Shown: in pieces, positions 1 to 10,618 of the stretch
How the letters are laid out: every line of letters begins with the position of its first letter
How positions within the stretch are numbered: position 1 is the first letter of the stretch
From: Phytophthora colocasiae
Taxonomy: Eukaryota > Oomycota > Peronosporomycetes > Peronosporales > Peronosporaceae
DNA length: 64,000 nt
NCBI GenBank assembly: GCA_018806915.1
Contig: JAGKQI010000033.1
Span: 930,001-994,000, forward strand
Reading direction: 5' to 3'
Made by a program: the position numbers and the translations under genes
Notes under the pieces: generated by a model
Told to the model about the DNA's origin: nothing
Databases searched by the model: none
The model's input: the letters and a program-made list of their open reading frames with translations, nothing else

Positions 1-1
1 G

Positions 2-268
2 ACGCAGCTGAAGGCCAACATGCTGATGCAGCTGGACGGTTCGTCGCCTATCTGTGAGGACATCGGTCGCCAGATGCTGACGTACGGCCGCCGCATGACC
101 CCCGCCGAGATCTTTGCTCGCATCGACGCTGTGGATGCCGCTGCTGTCCGTAAGACGGCTGACGAGGTCATTAACGACAAGGAGCACGCCCTGGCTGCTA
201 CGGGCCCTATCCACGAGCTGCCGGACTACAACTTCATCCGTCGTCGCTCGTACTGGCTGCGATACTAA
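2..268 (+). CDS. PMPCB: Mitochondrial processing peptidase beta subunit, C-terminal 88 residues (5' part outside window)
   Basis: The open frame enters from the left edge and stops with TAA at 266-268. The stretch LQLDGSSPICEDIGRQML, then RRMTPAEIFARIDAV and a C-terminal WLRY, follows the C-terminus of animal and fungal MPP-beta almost residue by residue. MPP-beta is the catalytic subunit of the matrix metallopeptidase that removes presequences from imported proteins. The zinc-binding HxxEH motif is in the N-terminal half and is not visible here. No intron lies in the visible part. The gene has ordinary codon use and marks the start of host single-copy DNA. Core-1 subunit of complex III is a paralogue, but the 'SSPICEDIGRQ' block fits MPP-beta better. 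Identification is from sequence likeness recalled by eye, not a search. Confidence 0.9.
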   Translation, partial: TQLKANMLMQLDGSSPICEDIGRQMLTYGRRMTPAEIFARIDAVDAAAVRKTADEVINDKEHALAATGPIHELPDYNFIRRRSYWLRY

Positions 269-1441
269 GCGAGTCGTGTGGCCCCCGCATCCCGTCGTCG
301 TCAAGAAGGGAGAATGATGCATAGAGGCTGAAAAACGAGATAATCAGGTGAATTTTCTGGCTGGGAAAGCGGACGGGCCGTACTCCACTTTGCCACAGGG
401 GAGAAACACGAACGAATGCAAAAGAAAAATGAATCGACTACGAACGCAGTGTCTTCATTACTGTTTTGAAACGATTTCACGCACAGTTAGAGGGCCAAGG
501 TTGCTGACGAGTTTGCTGTCGTGAGTTTCCCAAAAACTGCGATGTTGTAGTAATACCATGCTCCGAAACCACACTTTTTCGAGATTTCCATGTTCGAGAT
601 CTTGCACAAGTACTCGCAAAGCTCGCTGGCGGAACATATTTTGAATGATTTTAGCGGCCCCATGGAAGGCTTGGATTGCTCAAGCAGAAAATAACGATGA
701 CGCAGCAGCAATGGAGCTTCCCGATGGCTTTGCTACTTTTGGCAGCAATAGGAGGGAGAAAATTCTCGCTAAGATCAGCTGAACATGGCCCCACTTACCG
801 AGTCCAGTTCTTGTGTTACTCTCTGTTCTTGCTCCTGCATGATAAATGAGTCATTTGATTATTACCACTTATACAGGGCGAAGGAGCTACTGATCGACTC
901 GCTTATTCGGCCATTTTTGTTCTTGCTTCGCTGCAGTTAACTGTTGGAAGTCGCACATGCGACCGACCGTATTGCGCCAGCAACTCCTTGGCGCCAGCAA
1001 CTCCCTGGCACCAGCAACCAACGCAGAAACCTACAAGAAACTACCACACAGTTAGCTAACCAAGACAGATAGGTAGCTAGCAACACCAACCTTTATTCAT
1101 TCTCAATCTTACCTAGTGCGAGGCACTACAGCAGACAACAGCGCGAGGCGCGAGAATCACCCATTCCATTTTTAACTTCAGAAGAGGAATCGTGTTTAAT
1201 GCAGAAATCGTTGGCGATTCTTGCTTGCCAATCCAGGTTAGAATCACAAGCCTTCGTGTCGTCTTGGACAGAACCAGCTTCGGGGAATCCTGACGCATGA
1301 CCTCTTTTACTACTCATGTTCTCCAAATAGGTATTTATTGATTAGAACGAGTTCAGGAACCGTGTGCTGATTCTGGCATCGAATAGCATGTAGGTATTCC
1401 TGATCAGGTTGGTGACTTGAAGTGATCTTGCGTTGATTGGT
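269..1441. other. Intergenic region, no convincing gene
   Basis: Both strands contain only short open frames (up to 74 codons) without recognisable motifs. The first ~150 bases probably include the 3' UTR of the MPP-beta gene. A short 17-nt tandem repeat is listed separately. Nothing else stands out. Confidence 0.6.
974..1018. repeat. 17-nt short tandem repeat, 2.6 units
   Basis: Unit GCGCCAGCAACTCCTTG at 974-990 and 991-1007 (one mismatch) followed by a partial third copy with GCACCAGCAAC. It is intergenic and of unknown significance. Confidence 0.8.
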
Positions 1442-1448
1442 TCATTTC
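1442..1448 (+). promoter_or_regulatory. Candidate oomycete initiator (Inr) for the BRCT gene
   Basis: TCATTTC matches the oomycete core-promoter initiator YCAYTYY and lies 55-62 nt upstream of the ATG at 1504, the usual distance in this group. A clear flanking promoter region motif downstream is not obvious. A 7-nt match alone is weak; spacing and the second case at 13473 add support. Confidence 0.5.
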
Positions 1449-1503
1449 AAAATACCATCAAAATACATATTTAATATCAGTGGGTGTGTTACACTCATCG
1501 AGT

Positions 1504-3413
1504 ATGGGTGGCGACGTCGAGTGCGTCTACGGCGGCAATTCGTCTGGGCAGGACACCCCCGTGGGGTTCCGAGATTCTCCAGGCCAATGGTACACGTCCA
1601 ACTACCGTAAGCGCAGCGCGTTGTCGCAACTGGAGGATGAACAGACGCAAACGCAACGCGATAGCCAAGCAACAGAAGTAGCCACGGAAGTAGCGACAGA
1701 GGTGGCTACTCAACCGGATCGAGAGCAAGCGCCGTTGTTCGTTGCTGCTACACCCAGCCAAGATGATTTACATTATGAAGAGGAGGTGGACGAGGAAGAG
1801 ACTCAGATTCGCATGACAAATTCTGAAGAGCAAGACGGTAAGATAGAGTCTGGTGGACGATGGAAGGTGACTAACGCGCTTGAATACTTCTAGGTGTTCC
1901 CAAGCCAGAACGAACGATCTTTGAGGAGGCGGTGCCACTACCGATAGCATCTGCAGAGAGCGGCACGTATAGATCCTTTGGCGGTATTGGAATTCGGAGC
2001 AGTGATGATGACGTTGATTCGGACATGTCCGACGACATGTTGGAACAAGACGGCTCTGTTTCTGGATTCACATCTATCGCTGCTTCTTTTCAGTTGAGAG
2101 AGAAAGAACCAGAAGTTGTGAAGCGGATCTACAAGCCGCGTACACCGTTTCGGGCATCCCCAGCTCTATCAGTTCGCGACAACTCAGAAAGCAGTGGTGG
2201 GGAGACAGAGATTGAAGGCGAACCAAAAGAGGAATCACCTGTGAAATTCTATGCCATAAAGGAGAGCGACAGGACGATGTCTAAGGGTGGCTTGAGACCA
2301 CGCTTAACCAAGAGCGCCAGCTACTCAAAGTCAATCGCTATCGAGGGTCCTGCATCGGACACAGCACGTATGGTTCGATCACTATCGACACCTGAAACGG
2401 CACAAACTGAATCACGTCGCAGCTCGAAGCGGGACCACAGCGAGTATCCTACAGAGGTCTACACAGACCCTAAACGGCCTCGACATCATTCGACTTCTTC
2501 TTCACGGAGTTTGGACTTGGCGGCTTTGCAAGACAATCAAACCGCATCACCAAATCCGTCCGCCGAGTCTCAGAGTTTATCGGACGAGGAGGTTACTGAT
2601 GATATTCAAGTAGATAAAGGTAACTCGGCTGAGGAAGCTGCTTTAGATGTACAAGAGTCCTCGCCGCCACGTAAGACTCCGATTTCTAGCCGCGGAAAGA
2701 AACGAGCACCAAGCAGTCGAACTGCTACAGATGCATCGACAGGGTCACAAGCTGAAGGTGGGTCAATCCGGATTATCCTAACGGGACTAGAACCCACTGC
2801 TGCAATCCGCAAGAAGATTAAGGCGATCAGTGGCGCTGTATATGAGAGCAACATCGAGAAGGCTACGCATGTGATAGCTCCTCAAGACCACCTGAAGCGA
2901 ACGGTGAAACTGCTGTGCGGAATCTCGTGCTGCGGGCATATTCTTGGCGAACGCTGGCTAGACGAGTCGGCTCGGGTCGGCACCGGAGTCGATGAGCAAG
3001 CGAACTGCCTCCATGACGAGGAAGCGGAAAGCAAATGGCAGTTCAACTTGAAAAGCACAATATATGACGTGCCTGCTGCTCAGCGTCAACGTCTACTCGC
3101 CGGGTACAGCGTATTTATCACTAACCACAAGTCAGTGCTGCCCCCAGTGAAGGATCTGGTGAAGATCGTGGAGTGCGCAGGCGGAAAGGCTTCATCAACG
3201 GGAAAGCCTGGAACTAACGACTTAGTGATCACAAGCGAGGCGGCTTTGGCCGTTGCATCTGTGCGGAAGCAGCTCGGGGGCGCGAATCCAGAGCGGGTCT
3301 ACTCCCCAGAACTGATCCTCAGCAGCGTCCTGCAGCAGAGCGTCGACCTGGACAAACACCGCTTGAAACTTCCTGAAATCGGCAAGACGTGGGCTACTAA
3401 GCGTCGGAAATAA
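1504..3413 (+). CDS. Tandem-BRCT protein, MDC1/PTIP-like C-terminus (two exons)
   Basis: Exon 1 is 1504-1837 and exon 2 is 1894-3413, giving 617 residues. The 56-nt intron (1838-1893) has GTAAGA, a CTAAC branch-like site at 1871 and a TTCTAG acceptor; splicing restores one frame. Residues 1-400 are Ser/Glu-rich and look disordered, with Ser-Arg and acidic stretches. Two BRCT domains fill about 405-497 and 509-607. BRCT1 has the LTG motif and KRTVKLLC, the positions that contact phosphate in phosphopeptide-binding BRCT pairs such as MDC1, and WLDES matches the MDC1 helix region. BRCT2 has GYSVFITNHKSVLPPV and YSPELILSSVLQQ. The likely role is a nuclear DNA-damage adaptor that binds a phosphorylated partner. 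An in-frame GTG at 1480 exists, but ATG 1504 is preferred. A close paralogue of this BRCT pair ends the gene at 10619-13381, facing this one. Confidence 0.8.
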
Positions 3414-3498
3414 CGCTGAGGTGTTTGCTTGGTGTATTACAATAATAAGTTTGTGTCTTGAGCGATACACTGATAATAATTAGTACTGGTGCATGTGC

Positions 3499-3996
3499 CT
3501 ACTTGGCGGTCTGGCGAAGGCCGAAGAGCGCACAGCCTAGCAACGAGACTACACACATGGAAAGCAGATGCTGGCGCGCCATTGTTTCTTCGATCCACTT
3601 GTCGAGACTGTTGCTGCGACGGCGCGTCAGGCGGCTGACTGTAATCTCGGTTGGCACATCGCAGTAGCACACAGGTGAGTCCTTGGGGCAGAACTCGCGC
3701 TCCAGCACAAGGTGCTGGCCGCGCTGATCTGCGAAGGATAGAGTCTTTTTCGGAGCGGCTGAGTAACTGACTGTGATCATCTTGGTTGTGGACAGTTCAT
3801 CAAGTCTTGAGCCGCGCGAGGAACCGCCGCATGTGAAGGCACTGTCCTTGCGCAGACAGGAGCGTTGACGCAGCTTGCGCGGCGTTGGCGGGGGGTAGTA
3901 GTGATGGCGGCGGCCACTTCCTGCGTACTTTTGTCCGATGGTCATTGGCTGCTGCATATGCAGCGAGCGTGTACTGGAGCTCGTGCACGAAGTCAT
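3499..3996 (-). CDS. Small basic protein with C-terminal membrane anchor, unknown function
   Basis: 165 residues from an ATG in good context (AAAC before ATG). The frame stays open upstream to 4269, but that part is low in typical coding character, so I chose the inner start. Features in order: a Ser/Gln N-terminus, a basic YYPPPTPRKLRQRSCLRK patch, a conserved-looking core KKTLSFADQRGQHLVLEREF, a basic RLTRRR segment, and a final hydrophobic stretch (MCVVSLLGCALFGL) followed by RQTAK. This suggests a tail-anchored protein with most of its mass in the cytosol. The K-T-L-S-F-A-D core resembles the RVxF-type PP1-docking segment of phosphatase-targeting subunits, but that link is speculative. 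It is convergent with the BRCT gene, 85 bp away. An upstream exon cannot be excluded. Confidence 0.55.
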   Translation of the reverse strand: MTSCTSSSTRSLHMQQPMTIGQKYAGSGRRHHYYPPPTPRKLRQRSCLRKDSAFTCGGSSRGSRLDELSTTKMITVSYSAAPKKTLSFADQRGQHLVLEREFCPKDSPVCYCDVPTEITVSRLTRRRSNSLDKWIEETMARQHLLSMCVVSLLGCALFGLRQTAK

Positions 3997-4736
3997 GTTT
4001 GATGGATAACGCTTTTTCGTAAATGAACTTGGTTGGGACTGCCACGAAATGAAGCCGGTGACGACGGTCTGCTGGCGACGGCCCTTCCTGTTGCAATAAC
4101 AATAGACTCGACGAAAGTTAGTGTACCCGACAAAAGTTATACCCAACCCAAATTGGGTACACATGCCCAGTTGTAGACGAGCCCATCCCCTTCCATGGTG
4201 CGCTCCAAAAAGGGGATGGGGGGAGGTCGTTCCTGACGCGTAAATGCATGGCTTGCACAGCGTACACAAACGCTGTCGCGCTGAGAATATAGCATGTGCT
4301 GCATCAAATGGCCTTACATACTCGTACCAAGTTTCGGCCTCGAAAACGTATTGTGGAGAGAGCTGTGTGTTTTTGTAATTTTACAAACTGTCAGGGGATT
4401 CGTCTACATATGTATACCTATCCGGATAACACTAGATACACAGATATGCTATACGCATACTGGACATGAAGCGTGACTTGAAGCAGATCTCCATACTTTA
4501 GCCAAGTGTGAACAGAGCGCATCAGCTTGCGTTTCAACGACGCCAATGGCTGCTCCACTAGGGCCCGAAATGCAGTGCCGCACTGTCGCCGACATGTCGG
4601 CAATTCGCAGCGCTGGAAGGACAGCCAGCTACGTGTCCGATAGATTGGTGCATGTAAGCAGGGTTATGTTGATATCTTGCAGCATCCGCCTCCATAATAG
4701 TATGTCGTCTTTCAGTGCGGATTATTCATACTATGC
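3997..4736. other. Intergenic region up to the Crypton insertion, no gene seen
   Basis: Only short open frames without motifs. It should contain the promoter and any upstream exon of the 3499-3996 gene. It ends at the ACCATA core where the Crypton array begins. Confidence 0.5.
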
Positions 4737-4751
4737 ACCATACCGTAAAAA

Positions 4752-4779
4752 TTCCAACCAGGTCTGACCGGTTCCAACC
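4752..4779. repeat. Subterminal TTCCAACC repeats, left end of Crypton A copy 1
   Basis: TTCCAACC at 4752-4759 and 4772-4779, direct orientation, 12-nt spacer. The same pair starts copy 2 at 7600-7627. The motif returns at the right end, so it is likely an arm-type site for the element's recombinase. Confidence 0.65.
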
Positions 4780-5057
4780 TGTACCGGTAAAAACCATAAT
4801 CACTTTAGTGACATTCTATAGTGACACTGTGCGCACACCAATCGCTGCCACGTGCCTTCCTCTTACTCTTCGTTTAGACAAGGACAAGGACTACCCGAGA
4901 GGCGAAGACGTGAAGTAACAAGGATCTCGTGGCATACCTCGTGCTAGTGACGGCTAGAAGCTCCTACAAGCCTCGGCGTGTGCGTGTGTTCCTGTGCGTT
5001 CTTGTGAGGTGTGTACCGACAGCTCCTGGTGAGTATGCGTCCCTGTGTGTGCTTTGG

Positions 5058-5137
5058 GGTGGTGTTTATTCTGTGACGGTGCCTCCGGGGTGGAGGAGCA
5101 GCTTTTGCTGCGATCGGTTCGAATCCGATCATCGCCT
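5058..5137 (+). other. tRNA-like segment with a perfect B-box, Crypton A copy 1 (copy 2: 7906-7985)
   Basis: GGTTCGAATCC at 5116-5126 matches the tRNA B-box and forms a 5-bp T-arm (ATCGG/CCGAT). GGTGGTG (5058-5064) can pair with CATCGCC (5130-5136) over 7 positions, two of them G-U, like an acceptor stem. GCAGC-TTTT-GCTGC just before the T-arm looks like a long variable arm. No proper D-arm or anticodon loop is visible (U33 missing), so it is not called a tRNA. It lies on the strand opposite the recombinase, about 60 nt past its stop. Confidence 0.35.
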
Positions 5138-5185
5138 TCATTTGACTATACTGTTTGTGCTCTGTATTGTATATGTATATGTAGG

Positions 5186-7287
5186 TTATTGTATGGGGCG
5201 TGTGCGAATGAAGCTGGGGAGTGCGGTGACTGGTGTTGGGTGTATGATGCTTCCGTTTTCGACTTGCTCGTGGTAACGCGCTATATGTGCGTCGAGTTTG
5301 CCGTTCTGAAGCATCTTGCGAAGGATTTTCAACGCTGTGCCGACCGCAATGGCTGAAGAGCCATTCTCCTTCAAGAATAAGATCAAGTTCTCCTGCGCAC
5401 GCTCCCGATTTCCAGTACTTCGCTTTTAAACGCGGCAGAAGCTTCATGCAGCGCAAACCCATCGGTACGAACAGCAACATGTATCCTACCGCGTGTCTCG
5501 ACTCGTATATGTGTGGTTTTTTTTACAGAACGCGGGGCATATACACGTGGCGTCGCAGTAAACCACTCGTACCAAACGGCTGAGAGCGACCGTGTACTCT
5601 TCTTCTTTGGGCGGACTGCGTTCTGGACATTCTGCACGTCAATGGAAACTACTGCGTCAACACTGGTTTGTTCGCTGGCTGTTTGGCGATCGGTATGTGT
5701 ATGGAAGTGGGCTTCAACTGCTAACAGTCGATCTTCAAGTCTCTTGTTTTGTAGGATGAGGACGTCAATCTGCTCCGACTGGCGTTTTACGAGTTCCAAA
5801 ACTGCTGATGATTCGGAGTTCACTTCTCGAGAGCTTGGCAATTCTAGAGGGGGATCGAAGGCTCGACGTATGGTGGCACTCCAAGCCAGCACCTCTGCTT
5901 CTCCAATGGACTGTTCCGCCATGACACCGCGCAGTCTGCACACAAGGGCGCTACGGTCATCAAGTAGGAGAGCATCAGGGTAGTGCATGACTACAGTTGC
6001 CATCAAACAGTCTGCAACAGCTTCGTCTAGGTTGAGAGCTGAGTCAGAAAAAGCGAGCGTGTTCGAGAACAGCAGTACTTGGAGAGCACGAGCACGGTCA
6101 CGAATCGGTGGGTCCAGGGCATGGAGAGACGGGAGCCTTGCGCCTTCCTTTGGGTTCCATCCGCTCAGGACACGGCCTACATTTTGATCCGCCTGAGTGG
6201 TCCCCAGCATGTACCCAAAAGCCTTATTCACACGATCCAATTGCCACCCACCGCGCTCAATGATCCAGTTTTCAGCCAGACTACCGTCGTTGGCATGCAT
6301 GGCATCACCGCGACGAAAGGAATGAGAAGTAAGCCCGGAGGTAAGCTTTAATCCCCTCTGATGCGCCACTTTCTTGATCCTAACCAACAGTCTGTTCACG
6401 TACGCTTGTGCGCCAGGTACAGATGCGTTTATGGAAGACTGCTGGGCGCATTCAAGTGGATTGGGGCTGTCGTCTGCCTCAAGCAGTTCAATTAGACTGA
6501 GCTCCTCGACGTCGTTCGCATTTTCTGTGTTTCTCTTCTTTGACATGAATTGAGGGTAGAAGCGCTTGCTTGGCGCCGTCTGTGTAGCGAGTGACGTCGC
6601 TAAGGTAAAAATCGGACACGTCATGAAGCTTGTTGGGTCTTTAAACAGCGAAATACCCTGCAACAATGCTGTTTTCACTCGTTTGAATCGTAGGAAAAGC
6701 ACTCCGCCTAAAATTTGTATATCGGGTTAGATTTTGTTTTTAACTAACAACAGTAGTTAGCAAACTCACCAGGTAGTATAGAGAGCTGTTGCTTTTCAAG
6801 TTGTTCTGCATCCGAGCTACGTCCGTATAAGTACCACAGCATCACAATTAGTGAGGCGTCTAAGTAAGCGTCTGCAGACTCGGAGGTGTACAATATTCAA
6901 ATCTTGCTTAGAACATGGGGGTGCTTTTTTTTCAAAGCCACCACCCTCTCGATTGTTGCAAAATTTTCCAAGACCTGCGAGAACCTTCTGTAGCTGAGGT
7001 TTTACTATCGAACCTTGTTGAGGATACATATCCAGCAACCAGTTCTTGACATTTCCAAAGTAGGCGAGACAGGTGTTTGTCGAACGAGACTTGTCGGTTG
7101 CTCTAGCAAGAGAATACGCATACTTATCTAATAGAATTCGTAGCACCTTACCAGTCTTGTCTCCATCAATTAGTTCGTGGGTTTTGGTCAGTGTCATGTT
7201 CTCAGTTTCCAGAAACGCTGCAAAAGAATTGAGCGCTGTCACTCTCGCCTTCTTGCTGTTGGCAGGGGCAAGCGACGCGATCGACAT
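5186..7287 (-). pseudogene. Crypton A copy 1 tyrosine recombinase, frameshifted
   Basis: The start MSIASLAPANSKKAR at 7287 aligns with the Crypton B and C starts. An N-terminal DNA-binding part is followed by the catalytic domain: WYLYGRSSDA (first Arg), HSFRRGDAMHA (H-x-x-R), GGWQL, and NKAFGYML with the Tyr nucleophile. A 62-nt intron (6708-6769; GTGAGT, TTTTAG, CTAAC inside) joins the two halves. The reading frame breaks near 6890-6900, after CSKQDLNI, with a few residues missing compared with Cryptons B and C. A 1-nt loss near 5390 truncates the C-terminus after KSEVLEIG. A conserved C-terminal WYEWFTATPRVYA motif is present before that. The first break is shared with copy 2, the second is not. 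Mobilisation would need help from another copy unless the shared break is bypassed. Confidence 0.85.
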
Positions 7288-7428
7288 CGCTTCTGCGGAC
7301 TACTTCTAATTGTGAAGGCGAAACTCCTGTGTAGTTGGAACTTCTGTCATTAGTCAGAAACTTCGGGATATTTTGTGAATATGCATTTGTATGGACTATT
7401 GTATTGAATATCACATATTTTCAAAATA

Positions 7429-7459
7429 TTCCAACCATATATGGTCAGAATGGTTGGAA
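7429..7459. repeat. Inverted TTCCAACCA/TGGTTGGAA pair, right end of Crypton A copy 1
   Basis: Two 9-nt arms around a 13-nt centre, the shape of a tyrosine-recombinase binding site. A further GGTTGGAA is at 7562-7569, 16 nt before the ACCATA core. Copy 2 has the same at 10276-10306 and 10409-10416. Confidence 0.65.
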
Positions 7460-7584
7460 CCATTTTCCCTTTCTACAATTTCACATGATTGGCCAAAATT
7501 GTCTCTATAGTCTATTTTTATTGGCGGATTAACTTGCTGTACAAATTTACAAAAATAGCTTGGTTGGAATAGAGGGAATATTAT

Positions 7585-10437
7585 ACCATACCGTAAAAAT
7601 TCCAACCAGGTCTGACCGGTTCCAACCTGTACCGGTAAAAACCATAATCACTTTAGTGACATTCTATAGTGACACTGTGCGCACACCAATCGCTGCCACG
7701 TGCCTTCCTCTTACTCTTCGTTTAGACAAGGACAAGGACTACCCGAGAGGCGAAGACGTGAAGTAACAAGGATCTCGTGGCATACCTCGTGCTAGTGACG
7801 GCTAGAAGCTCCTACAAGCCCCGGCGTGTGCGTGTGTTCCTGTGCGTTCTTGTGAGGTGTGTACCGACAGCTCCTGGTGAGTATGCGTCCCTGTGTGTGC
7901 TTTGGGGTGGTGTTTATTCTGTGACGGTGCCTCCGGGGTGGAGGAGCAGCTTTTGCTGCGATCGGTTCGAATCCGATCATCGCCTTCATTTGACTATACT
8001 GTTTGTGCTCTGTATTGTATATGTATATGTAGGTTATTGTATGGGGCGTGTGCGAATGAAGCTGGGGAGTGCGGTGACTGGTGTTGGGTGTATGATGCTT
8101 CCGTTTTCGACTTGCTCGTGGTAACGCGCTATATGTGCGTCGAGTTTGCCGTTCTGAAGCATCTTGCGAAGGATTTTCAACGCTGTGCCGACCGCAATGG
8201 CTGAAGAGCCATTCTCCTTCAAGAATAAGATCAAGTTCTCCTGCGCACGCTCCCCGATTTCCAGTACTTCGCTTTTAAACGCGGCAGAAGCTTCATGCAG
8301 CGCAAAACCCATCGGTACGAACAGCAACATGTATCCTACCGCGTGTCTCGACTCGTATATGTGTGGTTTTTTTTACAGAACGCGGGGCATATACACGTGG
8401 CGTCGCAGTAAACCACTCGTACCAAACGGCTGAGAGCGACCGTGTACTCTTCTTCTTTGGGCGGACTGCGTTCTGGACATTCTGCACGTCAATGGAAACT
8501 ACTGCGTCAACACTGGTTTGTTCGCTGGCTGTTTGGCGATCGGTATGTGTATGGAAGTGGGCTTCAACTGCTAACAGTCGATCTTCAAGTCTCTTGTTTT
8601 GTAGGATGAGGACGTCAATCTGCTCCGACTGGCGTTTTACGAGTTCCAAAACTGCTGATGATTCGGAGTTCACTTCTCGAGAGCTTGGCAATTCTAGAGG
8701 GGGATCGAAGGCTCGACGTATGGTGGCACTCCAAGCCAGCACCTCTGCTTCTCCAATGGACTGTTCCGCCATGACACCGCGCAGTCTGCACACAAGGGCG
8801 CTACGGTCATCAAGTAGGAGAGCATCAGGGTAGTGCATGACTACAGTTGCCATCAAACAGTCTGCAACAGCTTCGTCTAGGTTGAGAGCTGAGTCAGAAA
8901 AAGCGAGCGTGTTCGAGAACAGCAGTACTTGGAGAGCACGAGCACGGTCACGAATCGGTGGGTCCAGGGCATGGAGAGACGGGAGCCTTGCGCCTTCCTT
9001 TGGGTTCCATCCGCTCAGGACACGGCCTACATTTTGATCCGCCTGAGTGGTCCCCAGCATGTACCCAAAAGCCTTATTCACACGATCCAATTGCCACCCA
9101 CCGCGCTCAATGATCCAGTTTTTCAGCCAGACTACCGTCGTTGGCATGCATGGCATCACCGCGACGAAAGGAATGAGAAGTAAGCCCGGAGGTAAGCTTT
9201 AATCCCTCTGATGCGCCACTTTCTTGATCCTAACCAACAGTCTGTTCACGTACGCTTGTGCGCCAGGTACAGATGCGTTTATGGAAGACTGCTGGGCGCA
9301 TTCAAGTGGATTGGGGCTGTCGTCTGCCTCAAGCAGTTCAATTAGACTGAGCTCCTCGACGTCGTTCGCATTTTCTGTGTTTCTCTTCTTTGACATGAAT
9401 TGAGGGTAGCGCTTGCTTGGCGCCGTCTGTGTAGCGAGTGACGTCGCTAAGGTAAAAATCGGACACGTCATGAAGCTTGTTGGGTCTTTAAACAGCGAAA
9501 TACCCTGCAACAATGCTGTTTTCACTCGTTTGAATCGTAGGAAAAGCACTCCGCCTAAAATTTGTATATCGGGTTAGATTTTGTTTTTAACTAACAACAG
9601 TAGTTAGCAAACTCACCAGGTAGTATAGAGAGCTGTTGCTTTTCAAGTTGTTCTGCATCCGAGCTACGTCCGTATAAGTACCACAGCATCACAATTAGTG
9701 AGGCGTCTAAGTAAGCGTCTGCAGACTCGGAGGTGTACAATATTCAAATCTTGCTTAGAACATGGGGGTGCTTTTTTTTCAAAGCCACCACCCTCTCGAT
9801 TGTTGCAAAATTTTCCAAGACCTGCGAGAACCTTCTGTAGCTGAGGTTTTACTATCGAACCTTGTTGAGGATACATATCCAGCAACCAGTTCTTGACATT
9901 TCCAAAGTAGGCGAGACAGGTGTTTGTCGAACGAGACTTGTCGGTTGCTCTAGCAAGAGAATACGCATACTTATCTAATAGAATTCGTAGCACCTTACCA
10001 GTCTTGTCTCCATCAATTAGTTCGTGGGTTTTGGTCAGTGTCATGTTCTCAGTTTCCAGAAACGCTGCAAAAGAATTGAGCGCTGTCACTCTCGCCTTCT
10101 TGCTGTTGGCAGGGGCAAGCGACGCGATCGACATCGCTTCTGCGGACTACTTCTAATTGTGAAGGCGAAACTCCTGTGTAGTTGGAACTTCTGTCATTAG
10201 TCAGAAACTTCGGGATATTTTGTGAATATGCATTTGTATGGACTATTGTATTGAATATCACATATTTTCAAAATATTCCAACCATATATGGTCAGAATGG
10301 TTGGAACCATTTTCCCTTTCTACAATTTCACATGATTGGCCAAAATTGTCTCTATAGTCTATTTTTATTGGCGGATTAACTTGCTGTACAAATTTACAAA
10401 AATAGCTTGGTTGGAATAGAGGGAATATTATACCATA
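7585..10437 (-). mobile_element. Crypton A, copy 2 (head-to-tail with copy 1)
   Basis: Starts at the shared ACCATA (7585-7590) and ends at ACCATA 10432-10437, period 2,847 bp. Same orientation and content as copy 1. Relative to copy 1 it has +1 base near 8252, +1 near 8305, +1 near 9120, -1 near 9205 and -3 near 9408, which sums to the 1-bp length difference. The flanking host DNA would close to ...TATGC-ACCATA-GCGTG... if both copies were removed. Confidence 0.88.
8034..10134 (-). pseudogene. Crypton A copy 2 tyrosine recombinase, frameshifted
   Basis: Same layout as copy 1: start at 10134, shared frame break near 9740, intron at about 9555-9616, then the catalytic domain. Private breaks are a 1-nt loss near 9205 (just before the H-x-x-R motif), a 1-nt gain near 9120, and a 1-nt gain near 8305 that moves the C-terminus (FALHEASAAFKSEVLEIGERAQENL) to another frame. 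The C-terminal part that is cut in copy 1 is readable here to the stop at 8034. Homopolymer indels of one base could also be assembly errors and should be checked against reads before calling the copy dead. Confidence 0.83.
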
Positions 10438-10618
10438 GCGTGCGATTCTTGCTTGACCAAGCAGAATTTCATCAGTCATCTGCTGATTGGTGAAAAAGTG
10501 GGTTGCCAAGTTTCACGGTAACTAGCGTGCACCTTGCACACAAACTACTTTCGCTCCTCATATATTTACGTTAAGAACCGAGGTCAAAGTTGCGGCGACG
10601 GAAAAGTGTTCGTGACGT

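Larger units (their letters stand above)
4737..7590 (-). mobile_element. Crypton A, copy 1 (tyrosine-recombinase DNA transposon)
   Basis: The unit runs from ACCATA at 4737-4742 to the same six bases at 7585-7590, 2,848 bp per period. It is followed without any spacer by a second copy. There are no terminal inverted repeats of the cut-and-paste kind and no transposase of the DDE type; the only long coding frame, on the minus strand, is a tyrosine recombinase. The short direct repeat at both ends fits the Crypton model, in which a circular intermediate recombines with a short identical target. Subterminal TTCCAACC motifs at both ends are candidate recombinase-binding sites. Copy 1 differs from copy 2 by five small indels and at least one substitution. 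Confidence 0.88.

Noticed and set aside
487..711. 74-codon minus-strand frame in the first intergenic region
   Set aside because: Short, no recognisable motif and no promoter or splice support; could not be told from chance.
4418..4603. 61-codon minus-strand frame resembling a possible terminal exon
   Set aside because: No splice acceptor I could support and no family likeness.
4944..5480. Long minus-strand frame with HTPHT and YIYIY runs within Crypton A
   Set aside because: Low-complexity reading over the non-coding end of the Crypton and overlapping the recombinase C-terminus in another frame; no motif.
7906..7985. Calling a real tRNA gene at the B-box in Crypton A
   Set aside because: No anticodon loop with U33 and no D-arm; kept only as tRNA-like.
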